Origin: an uncultured Oscillospiraceae bacterium
Lineage (GTDB): Bacteria; Bacillota; Clostridia; Oscillospirales; Oscillospiraceae
DNA length: 8,904 bases
NCBI GenBank assembly: GCA_934668605.1
Contig: CAKUNY010000081.1
Coordinates: 1-8,904 of the forward strand
Direction of reading: 5' to 3'
In this document: one piece after another, positions 4,386 through 8,904 of the stretch
Layout of the letters: every line of letters starts with the position of its first letter
How positions within the stretch are numbered: position 1 is the first letter of the stretch
Translations under genes and position numbers: made by a program
Notes under the pieces: model-generated
What the model saw: the letters and a program-made list of their open reading frames with translations, nothing else
Database searches by the model: none
Told to the model about the DNA's origin: nothing

Positions 4386-4958
4386 TCACAGGAGAATCGG
4401 CTGGAGCTGCTCGCCTTGCAGGGCGTGGCAGACGGTGTCGGCCAATTTGGAGAAATCGGCGACCATAGAGCGGGGCTTTTTCTGGGGACTGTCCTGCCGG
4501 AAGGGGACGAAATAATAGTGCTTGCGGTTTAAAAGCGCGCCGATGTTCGCGGCGTTTCCGGCGAGGGCGTCATTGGTGGAGACGGCGAGGACGATGGGCG
4601 CTTCGTTTCGGAGGTGCGCTTTGGCGGCGAGGGTGACAGGGGTGTCGGCAACGCCGTTTGCAAGCTTCGCGATGGTGTTTCCGGTGCAGGGGGCAATGAC
4701 GAGCGCGTCTAAGAGCGATTTGGGGCCGATGGGCTCGACCTGCGGGATCGTATGGAGAATTTCGTGCGAGCAGATGGCCTCCAGCCGTTCGCGGAAGGAA
4801 GCAGAATCGCCGAAGCGGGAATCGGTTTCGTAGCTGACATCGGACATGATCGGAATGATATCGGGGAAGACGGTATGGAGCTCCTCGAGCGCTTCGAGGA
4901 CGGGGGCAAAGGTGCAGAACGAGCCGCACATGGCAAAGCCAATGACAGGGTTTTTCAT
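4386..4958 (-). CDS. dpaB (spoVFB): Dipicolinate synthase subunit B
   Basis: This is the flavoprotein-fold subunit of dipicolinate synthase, which acts with subunit A in the mother cell to make the dipicolinic acid stored in the spore core. The product is 190 aa, the family's usual size. The N-terminus (PVIGFAMCGSFCTFAPVLEALEEL, ~4-27) has the glycine-rich loop and cysteine typical of the family. IGPKSLLDALVIAPCTGNTIAKLANG (~77-102) is the conserved ligand-loop region, and STNDALAGNAANIGALLNRKHYYFVPF (~127-153) is the C-terminal signature. The start at 4958 overlaps the dpaA stop by 4 bp (ATGA) and has ggaggt a few bases upstream. An upstream in-frame ATG at 4994 lies inside dpaA and is rejected. 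Translational coupling keeps the two subunits in step. Confidence 0.93.
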   Translation of the reverse strand: MKNPVIGFAMCGSFCTFAPVLEALEELHTVFPDIIPIMSDVSYETDSRFGDSASFRERLEAICSHEILHTIPQVEPIGPKSLLDALVIAPCTGNTIAKLANGVADTPVTLAAKAHLRNEAPIVLAVSTNDALAGNAANIGALLNRKHYYFVPFRQDSPQKKPRSMVADFSKLADTVCHALQGEQLQPILL

Positions 4959-5803
4959 AAGACCTCCGGTTTGGATAGATAGGGGGAGTCGCACATGGCG
5001 CGGAGAATCAGCTGCGCGGCGGTCTTCGGGGCGGTTTTGCCGGGAAGGCCGGGGGCTGGGATGTAGTTTTTGGGCTTTCCGGCGTCCGGGGCGATGCCGC
5101 CGGGGCTGGAGGCAAGCTCGATGTAAAAGCAGTCCGGGGTGAGCGCTTCCAGCTGATCGCCTGAGAAGATGGGCGCGGGGACGGTATTGAAGACCGCGTC
5201 GTAGTGGGACAGGCCTTCGTGATAAATGCCGGTTTCGTCGGGCGTGCAGGAGAGCTGCTCGATGGCGGAGAAGGTTTCCGGATCGCGCGTGGTGATCGTG
5301 ACGTGCGCGCCGAGGGCGTGGAGCTTGGCGGAGAGGCTTTTTCCGATGCGGCCGAAGCCGGTGACAAGGACGTTGGCGTTCCGGATGGAGATGGGCATCG
5401 CTTGCAGGGCGAGAAGCAGTGCGCCTTCGGCGGTGAGAGAGGCATTTTGGGCGGCGAGGGCGGAGTTTTGCAGGAAATCATAATAAGGCGTATGCGTCTT
5501 TTGCAGGAGCGTTCTGCATGCGCCGAGGCCGCCGCCAAAGACAACGGCACGCTCCGGCAGGAGGCTCAAAAGGTGCGCGGGGGTGAGCTCTGGAAGACCG
5601 GTGATCGCGCCGGAGGTGATGGCGGGCGTGGGAAGGCAGACGGCGTCGGCCTGCGAGACGGCTTCTTCCAGAGATGAAGCGGCGCCGGGCAGCTCCGGGA
5701 CGGCGAAGGTATGGACGGCAAAGCCGGAGGCGGCCAGAAGCTCAGCCAGATAGCGCTGGCGGGCGTCTGCACCGAGGACGGCAAAGGTATGAAGCAAACG
5801 CAT
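4955..5803 (-). CDS. dpaA (spoVFA): Dipicolinate synthase subunit A
   Basis: This is the NAD(P)-binding subunit of dipicolinate synthase, which oxidises the lysine-pathway intermediate derived from dihydrodipicolinate to dipicolinate during sporulation. The product is 282 aa, close to the family's ~290. The N-terminal Rossmann-like part starts FAVLGADARQRYLAELL (~7-23). The dinucleotide-binding site is NVLVTGFGRIGKSLSAKL (~144-161, GFGRIG at 149-154). The C-terminal APGLPGKTAPKTAA (~250-263) is a family landmark. The start at 5803 is the first Met, preceded by gagggg; that site is unusually close to the ATG. It is the first gene of the dpaA-dpaB operon; the lysine-pathway genes that follow it in Bacillus are not here. 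A sigma-K-like -10 lies ~57 bp upstream. Confidence 0.93.
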   Translation of the reverse strand: MRLLHTFAVLGADARQRYLAELLAASGFAVHTFAVPELPGAASSLEEAVSQADAVCLPTPAITSGAITGLPELTPAHLLSLLPERAVVFGGGLGACRTLLQKTHTPYYDFLQNSALAAQNASLTAEGALLLALQAMPISIRNANVLVTGFGRIGKSLSAKLHALGAHVTITTRDPETFSAIEQLSCTPDETGIYHEGLSHYDAVFNTVPAPIFSGDQLEALTPDCFYIELASSPGGIAPDAGKPKNYIPAPGLPGKTAPKTAAQLILRAMCDSPYLSKPEVL

Positions 5804-5859
5804 CCCCTCTTTTCACTTACTTGCGCCGGAAGACGTGCTTCGCCCTCGGGCACATACAA

Positions 5860-5868
5860 TAGAATATG
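5860..5868 (-). promoter_or_regulatory. Sigma-K-like -10 element upstream of dpaA
   Basis: On the minus strand CATATTCTA matches the sigma-K -10 consensus CATANNNTA exactly. The dpaAB operon is a known sigma-K target in Bacillus. The -35 (AC in the consensus) is not clear at the expected distance, so this is only a good candidate. Confidence 0.45.
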
Positions 5869-5909
5869 AGGCGCAGGCTTCAAACGCGACCCGTTCGCCA
5901 AAAGAGGGC

Positions 5910-5937
5910 AAAAAAAGCCCCCGCCCAAAGAGCGGGG
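5910..5937 (-). terminator. Strong terminator, leftward
   Basis: A 6-bp GC stem (5919-5924 with 5932-5937, 7-nt loop), followed on the minus strand by gc and seven U (5916-5910). It ends the transcript coming from the CAP-domain gene or the structured region and insulates dpaA. Confidence 0.8.
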
Positions 5938-5939
5938 AA

Positions 5940-6110
5940 GGTGGGAAAGCGCTGTTCTCTTTCTATGTAGGCGTATAAAAGCCTCGCAGAGTTTCACACC
6001 CGCAGGCGTGAAAGAAATTGGAAATCCATGTTATCCGGCGGCTCTGCCGACCGGAAACATACCTATCACCTCGCAAGTGTAGAATTTTGCCCAAAAGGGG
6101 CAAAATTATG
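5940..6110 (-). ncRNA. Structured untranslated region, possible RNA
   Basis: Between the CAP-domain gene and the strong terminator are ~230 bp without a gene but with several hairpins: 6083-6092 with 6098-6107 (perfect, 5-nt loop); 6028-6060 (arms atgt/acat, tccgg/ccgga, cggc/gccg); 5993-6000 with 6005-6012; and 5969-5972 with 5981-5984. In the third the only imperfect pair is G-U on the minus strand but A-C on the plus strand, which favours a minus-strand RNA. No clear promoter is visible just upstream, so it may be a processed 3' region of the CAP mRNA. No RNA family is recognised. Confidence 0.4.
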
Positions 6111-6135
6111 CGCGCAGTCGAGGCGCAGTCCCCTT

Positions 6136-6162
6136 TGGCTAAAAAGCGCCGCTTTTTAGCCA
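6136..6162 (-). terminator. Hairpin just after the CAP-domain gene
   Basis: A perfect 12-bp stem (6136-6147 with 6151-6162) with a 3-nt loop lies 4 bp after the stop codon. The runs of A and T sit within the stem and there is no following U-run, so it may be a weak terminator, an mRNA-stabilising stem or a repeated palindrome. Confidence 0.45.
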
Positions 6163-6166
6163 GGCG

Positions 6167-6832
6167 TTAGCCAATGAACCACTGCGTCCAGTATCCGCCG
6201 TCTGCAACGTAGCCGACGCCCATTGCGGTGAAGTTTGCGGACAGGATGTTTGCGCGGTGACCGGCGGAGTTCATCCACGCGGTCACGACCGCATCGGGGG
6301 CTGAATAGCCCATAGCGATGTTTTCTCCGGCGTAGTTGTAGGTGATGCCGAAGGACTTCATCATGTCAAAGGGCGAGCCGTAGGTGGGACTGGTGTGGCT
6401 GAAGTAGCCGCTGTCGTGCATGTCCTGCGATTTGACGGCGGCACAGCGGCTGAGCGTGTCGTCGAGCGTGAGCGCGGAAAGACCGTTTGCCGCGCGCTCG
6501 CGGTTGACGAGGGTCAAGACCTGCTGGGCATAGCTTTCGCTGCTGCCGGTATCGGGTGTGTCCGGGGTACTCGGGGTGTCGGGAGTATCCGGCGTGCTGG
6601 GGGTATCGGGGGTACTCGGAGTGTCCGGCGTTTCGGGCTCGTCCGGGAGTACTGGCGCGGACGGGCAGGAGACGGGCTGGCAGACAGACGGCGGACACGG
6701 AAGGCAGATGCTGCTTCCGAAGCAGACTGTCCGGCTGCGCGCCGTGCAGGACGGGGACGCTGCCTGCGCGAAGACGATCAGCGCGGCAGAAAGCGCCATT
6801 GTTGATACGAATGTGAAGATTTTTCTTTTCAT
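6167..6832 (-). CDS. Secreted CAP-domain (SCP/YkwD-like) protein
   Basis: The product is 221 aa. Residues 1-25 are a signal peptide (MKRKIF, hydrophobic core, AQA before the likely cut). Residues ~29-56 carry six cysteines. Residues ~66-97 are a TPDTPS/TPDTPD repeat that looks like a flexible wall-spanning linker. Residues ~101-221 are a CAP domain with the usual landmarks: LVNRERAANGLSAL, FSHTSP (H146), AGENIAMGY (E170), AWMNSAGHRANIL (H192) and GVGYVADGGYWTQWF. Bacterial CAP proteins of the YkwD type are associated with sporulation and the cell surface; the substrate is not known. The start at 6832 is chosen because it gives the signal peptide and has aaggaggg 7 nt upstream; a start 17 codons earlier is rejected. 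The cysteine block is unusual for this family and might form disulfides or bind metal. Confidence 0.92.
   Translation of the reverse strand: MKRKIFTFVSTMALSAALIVFAQAASPSCTARSRTVCFGSSICLPCPPSVCQPVSCPSAPVLPDEPETPDTPSTPDTPSTPDTPDTPSTPDTPDTGSSESYAQQVLTLVNRERAANGLSALTLDDTLSRCAAVKSQDMHDSGYFSHTSPTYGSPFDMMKSFGITYNYAGENIAMGYSAPDAVVTAWMNSAGHRANILSANFTAMGVGYVADGGYWTQWFIG
6548..6634 (-). repeat. Coding repeat for Thr-Pro-Asp linker
   Basis: The DNA encoding the TPDTPS/TPDTPD units of the CAP-domain protein is a degenerate tandem repeat of 9- and 18-bp units. Such tracts change length by slippage, so linker length may vary among strains. Confidence 0.7.
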
Positions 6833-6925
6833 TGGGTTTCCCTCCTTGCTTTTCTTTTTACGCCAAGGCGTGGAAAAAGGCAAGCTGTAAATGTTGGAAG
6901 AAAATTTGCGCGTTCGTCAAAATCC

Positions 6926-6955
6926 TTGTGTTTTCGGCACCTTTTATGGTATACT
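6926..6955 (+). promoter_or_regulatory. Promoter of the DUF4364 gene
   Basis: TTGTGT (6926-6931) and TATACT (6950-6955) are 18 bp apart, with an extended -10 TG at 6947-6948. The ATG is 40 bp downstream of the -10. Confidence 0.6.
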
Positions 6956-6994
6956 ATAGGCGTGTTAGAAATCCTTGCCAGAGAGGTGAATGAA

Positions 6995-7525
6995 ATGGAA
7001 GAGCGCGGATTCATCCGGGACATGCTGGATGTGAAGGTTTTGATCCTGTTTGTGGCGGCGACGGCGAAATATCCCTTGACGCTGCAAAAAATCTATGAGC
7101 TGTGCTATCAGGACGACAGGCTCAGTTATTTTGATGTGAGCATCGCGGTGCCGCAGATGGTCGAGAGCGGACATCTCGAGCAGCTGACGGACGAGACGTA
7201 TGTGATCACGGAAAAGGGGCGCGAGCAGGAGGAAGTGACGCGCGACTCGATCGCGTTCCCGGTGATGCAGCGGGCGCAGGCGGCAGTGGACAAGTTCAAC
7301 GCGAAGACCCGGCGCGGCGAGTTTGTCAAAAGCGAGGTTCTGGAGCAGGAGGACGGAAGCTGCGCGGTGCGGATGTATCTGCGAGACGATGTCGGGAGCC
7401 TGATGAAGCTGGAGCTGACCGCGCCGAGCAAGACGCAGGGAAGAGTGCTGCAGCGGGCGTTTGAGCAGAAGGCGGAGGTTATTTACAACGGCATTATGAA
7501 GCAGCTGCTCCAGCAGGAGAAATAA
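6995..7525 (+). CDS. DUF4364 family winged-helix protein
   Basis: The product is 176 aa, the usual size for DUF4364, a Clostridia/Bacilli family of unknown role with a winged-helix-like N-terminal half. Residues ~8-72 fit a winged helix: DMLDVKVLILFVAATAKYPLT, a helix pair (LQKIYELCYQDDRLSYFDVSIAVPQMVESGHLEQ) and a YVITEKGREQEE wing. That is similar to PadR-type regulators. Residues ~115-145 form a beta-rich C-terminal part. The start at 6995 has agaggtg 8 nt upstream; an earlier in-frame Met at 6926 lies in the promoter. It is followed by an XRE gene 5 bp later, so the two probably form an operon of regulators. Confidence 0.85.
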   Translation: MEERGFIRDMLDVKVLILFVAATAKYPLTLQKIYELCYQDDRLSYFDVSIAVPQMVESGHLEQLTDETYVITEKGREQEEVTRDSIAFPVMQRAQAAVDKFNAKTRRGEFVKSEVLEQEDGSCAVRMYLRDDVGSLMKLELTAPSKTQGRVLQRAFEQKAEVIYNGIMKQLLQQEK

Positions 7526-7530
7526 GCGCG

Positions 7531-7746
7531 ATGCGGCAGTATGAAAACGCGGCGGCCAGGCTTGGCTGCTGGATGCGCGAGCGCGCCGTGGGGTCGAGCC
7601 AGCTATCAAGGCAGACGGGCATTGACGCCGGGACGCTGCGGCACATTCTCTCCGGAAGGCAGCGCGCGATCAGCACGAGAAACATGGTCGCGCTGGCAAG
7701 ATTCTTCGGCGTTTCGCTCGGCGAGCTGATGGACAAACTATCGTAA
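7531..7746 (+). CDS. Small XRE-family helix-turn-helix regulator
   Basis: The product is 71 aa and almost wholly a helix-turn-helix: residues ~8-66, with SSQLSRQTGIDAGTLRHILSGR (~22-43) as the HTH and STRNMVALARFFGVSLGELM (~48-67) as the usual XRE closing helices. It has no extra sensing domain. The ATG is 5 bp after the DUF4364 stop, with an aggag ribosome site lying within the end of that gene. It is thus cotranscribed and probably translationally linked. Its target is unknown. Confidence 0.82.
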   Translation: MRQYENAAARLGCWMRERAVGSSQLSRQTGIDAGTLRHILSGRQRAISTRNMVALARFFGVSLGELMDKLS

Positions 7747-7789
7747 AAGTCTGTTTACAGAATATTTACCAAAACGGGCGCATATGGGA

Positions 7790-7818
7790 TTGAAAAATTG
7801 TGCAAAATGTGATATCCT
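7790..7818 (+). promoter_or_regulatory. Promoter of hpf
   Basis: TTGAAA (7790-7795) and TATCCT (7813-7818) are 17 bp apart, with an extended -10 TG at 7810-7811. The leader to the hpf ATG is about 70 nt. Confidence 0.6.
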
Positions 7819-7895
7819 GTAAGCACAGAGAAAAAGAAGAGACAAGGAAAGCTTCTGATTCTCTGGAAGAGGCAAAAACGAAAGGAGCGGCTTAT

Positions 7896-8435
7896 ATGAG
7901 ATTTCAGTACACCGAGAAGAAAGTCAACCTCCCGGAGAACGTTCACAAGTATGCTGAAAAGAAGGTTATGAAGCTGGAGCGGTTCTTTGACGATGACGCT
8001 GAGGCACTGGTTACGTTCAGCGTAGACAAAGATCGCAATATCGCAGAGATCACGGTACACGCGTCGAATATGTACTTCCGCGCACGCGAGAGCACGTCGG
8101 ATATGTTTGCGTCGATTGACGCGGCGGTCGCCACGATGGAGCGGCAGATCCGCAAGAATAAGACAAGACTTGCCCGCCGGCTGCGGCAGGACGCCTTCGT
8201 CCGCACCCCGGACGTCACCTCGTTTGCTCCCGAGGAGCCCGAGGAGGGCACGTTTGAGATCGTGCGCAAGAAGGAATTCAACATGAAGCCGATGACCAGA
8301 GAAGAAGCCATCTTGCAGATGAACCTGCTGGAGCACACGTTCTTTGCCTTCCGCGATGAAGACAACGACGGCGCGTTCGCGGTTGTCTATAAGAGAAAGG
8401 ACGGCGGCTACGGTCTGATCGAAGACGCGGAGTAA
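7896..8435 (+). CDS. hpf: Long-form ribosome hibernation promoting factor
   Basis: The product is 179 aa. The N-terminal domain (~1-95) is the RaiA/HPF fold that sits in the decoding centre of the 30S subunit. It shows FQYTEKKVNLPENVHKYAEKKVMKLERFF, AEITVHA and the basic helix IRKNKTRLARRLR. After an acidic linker (~105-118) the C-terminal dimerisation domain (~119-179) has FEIVRKKEFNMKPMTREEAILQMNLLEHTFFAF and the closing YKRKDGGYGLIE. This is the long form that joins two 70S ribosomes into inactive 100S particles. The start at 7896 has aaggag ~9 nt upstream; the in-frame start at 7800 overlaps the promoter and is rejected. It stands alone with its own promoter and terminator, directly before the presumed ribosomal RNA operon. 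Confidence 0.95.
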   Translation: MRFQYTEKKVNLPENVHKYAEKKVMKLERFFDDDAEALVTFSVDKDRNIAEITVHASNMYFRARESTSDMFASIDAAVATMERQIRKNKTRLARRLRQDAFVRTPDVTSFAPEEPEEGTFEIVRKKEFNMKPMTREEAILQMNLLEHTFFAFRDEDNDGAFAVVYKRKDGGYGLIEDAE

Positions 8436-8451
8436 TCCAATAGAAATACCG

Positions 8452-8479
8452 GAGGACGCCCGATTGGGCGTCCTCTTTT
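8452..8479 (+). terminator. Terminator of hpf
   Basis: A perfect 10-bp stem (8452-8461 with 8466-8475), GATT loop and four T, 17 bp after the stop codon. Confidence 0.9.
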
Positions 8480-8562
8480 GCGGATGCACAAGATGTAGGC
8501 GAACGTCAAAACAGACAAATGGTAGGGGGCGGCATTTGTGGAAAAAGACGGCGAAATTTATG

Positions 8563-8590
8563 TTGACTTTTGGCGAGAAGCTGGTATAAT
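8563..8590 (+). promoter_or_regulatory. Tandem promoter P1 (likely rRNA operon)
   Basis: TTGACT (8563-8568) and TATAAT (8585-8590) are 16 bp apart, with an extended -10 TG. It is the first of three sigma-A promoters before the window end. Upstream, 8515-8539 holds a small inverted repeat (acaaatg/catttgt). Confidence 0.75.
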
Positions 8591-8666
8591 GATTCCTGCG
8601 TTCGAGAGAGCGGCTTGGTTTTGAAGATCGTGATGAAAAAGTTCGAAAGAATTTGAAAAAAAGTTC

Positions 8667-8695
8667 TTGACAAGCTCAAAACGATATGATATAAT
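8667..8695 (+). promoter_or_regulatory. Tandem promoter P2 (likely rRNA operon)
   Basis: Perfect consensus TTGACA (8667-8672) and TATAAT (8690-8695), 17 bp apart, with an A-rich upstream tract (8653-8663) like an UP element. A small hairpin with a UUCG loop (8702-8717) begins at about the first transcribed base. Confidence 0.85.
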
Positions 8696-8761
8696 CAATA
8701 AGCTTTCTTCGGGAAGCAAATCACAACGAAATAGAGCGAATCAAAAACTTGAAAAAAGTTC

Positions 8762-8790
8762 TTGACAAGTTCGAAATGATGTGGTATAAT
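8762..8790 (+). promoter_or_regulatory. Tandem promoter P3 (likely rRNA operon)
   Basis: Perfect consensus TTGACA (8762-8767) and TATAAT (8785-8790), 17 bp apart, with an extended -10 TG. It lies in a near-copy of the P2 region (about 8653-8705 versus 8748-8799), so the pair arose by duplication. A hairpin gctcgc-cagaca-gcgagc follows at 8797-8814. Confidence 0.85.
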
Positions 8791-8904
8791 GAATAAGCTC
8801 GCCAGACAGCGAGCGAAGCGGAAGCGCGAGTGCACCTTGTAAATTAAACAACGAGAAACATGAACAAACACCTTGGACAATTTAGTTCCGAAAGGAACAA
8901 AAGA
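8791..8904 (+). other. Leader of a presumed 16S-first rRNA operon
   Basis: After P3 the sequence has no reading frame. It contains caccttgtaaattaaacaac and later caccttggac, a style seen in leaders before clostridial 16S genes. A hairpin with a GAAA tetraloop (gttcc 8885-8889, ggaac 8894-8898) stands 6 nt before the window end. The 16S gene is not in the window, so this is inferred from promoter strength and leader character. Confidence 0.55.

Noticed and set aside
5204..5677. 157-codon plus-strand frame inside dpaA
   Set aside because: A GC-driven shadow opposite a clear dipicolinate synthase subunit; its glycine- and glutamate-rich composition is typical of antisense frames.
6558..6890. 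Plus-strand frame with SGVLGV repeats
   Set aside because: The antisense reading of the Thr-Pro-Asp linker repeat of the CAP-domain gene.

Overview
The window looks like chromosome of a spore-forming, moderately GC-rich Clostridia bacterium, probably Oscillospiraceae-like. The evidence is a dipicolinate synthase pair (dpaA-dpaB), a DUF4364 regulator, a long-form hibernation promoting factor and sigma-A promoters of Firmicutes type. No species can be named from the sequence alone.

Left third (about 1-3960): a tRNA-targeted integration hotspot. A roughly 3.6 kb element lies between two imperfect 30-bp copies of the 3' end of an initiator tRNA-fMet (269-298 and 3896-3925, two mismatches), each followed by a terminator hairpin. 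It has no recognisable replication, packaging or conjugation gene. Its leftward arm carries a tyrosine recombinase with an XRE-like helix-turn-helix inserted in the core-binding domain, and a small protein resembling the C-terminal tail of YqaJ recombinases. Its rightward arm carries a ribbon-helix-helix protein and then a promoter, a ~140-nt highly structured RNA, a perfect 12-bp terminator and a PBECR4-like (nuclease-superfamily) protein. The divergent promoters each hold an inverted repeat in the -35/-10 spacer, so the ribbon-helix-helix protein could control both arms. ttcaac motifs spaced 11 bp apart near both ends look like recombinase arm sites.

The structured RNA - terminator - small protein arrangement resembles the layout of type III toxin-antitoxin loci, although the protein is not ToxN-like and the RNA lacks obvious tandem repeats. 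This is the best candidate for an undescribed system here.

Junction (3960-4370): debris, namely one end of an IS3/IS150-like element with its promoter and five codons, joined to a fragment of a HAMP-PP2C (SpoIIE/RsbU-type) phosphatase gene.

Right part (4370-8904): ordinary host genes. dpaA-dpaB run leftward with a 4-bp start/stop overlap and a sigma-K-like -10. A secreted CAP-domain protein with a TPDTPS linker also runs leftward, followed by a structured untranslated region ending in a strong terminator. Rightward are the DUF4364 gene with a small XRE regulator, then hpf with its terminator. Finally there are three sigma-A promoters in tandem and a leader that looks like the start of a ribosomal RNA operon; the 16S gene itself would begin after the window ends.
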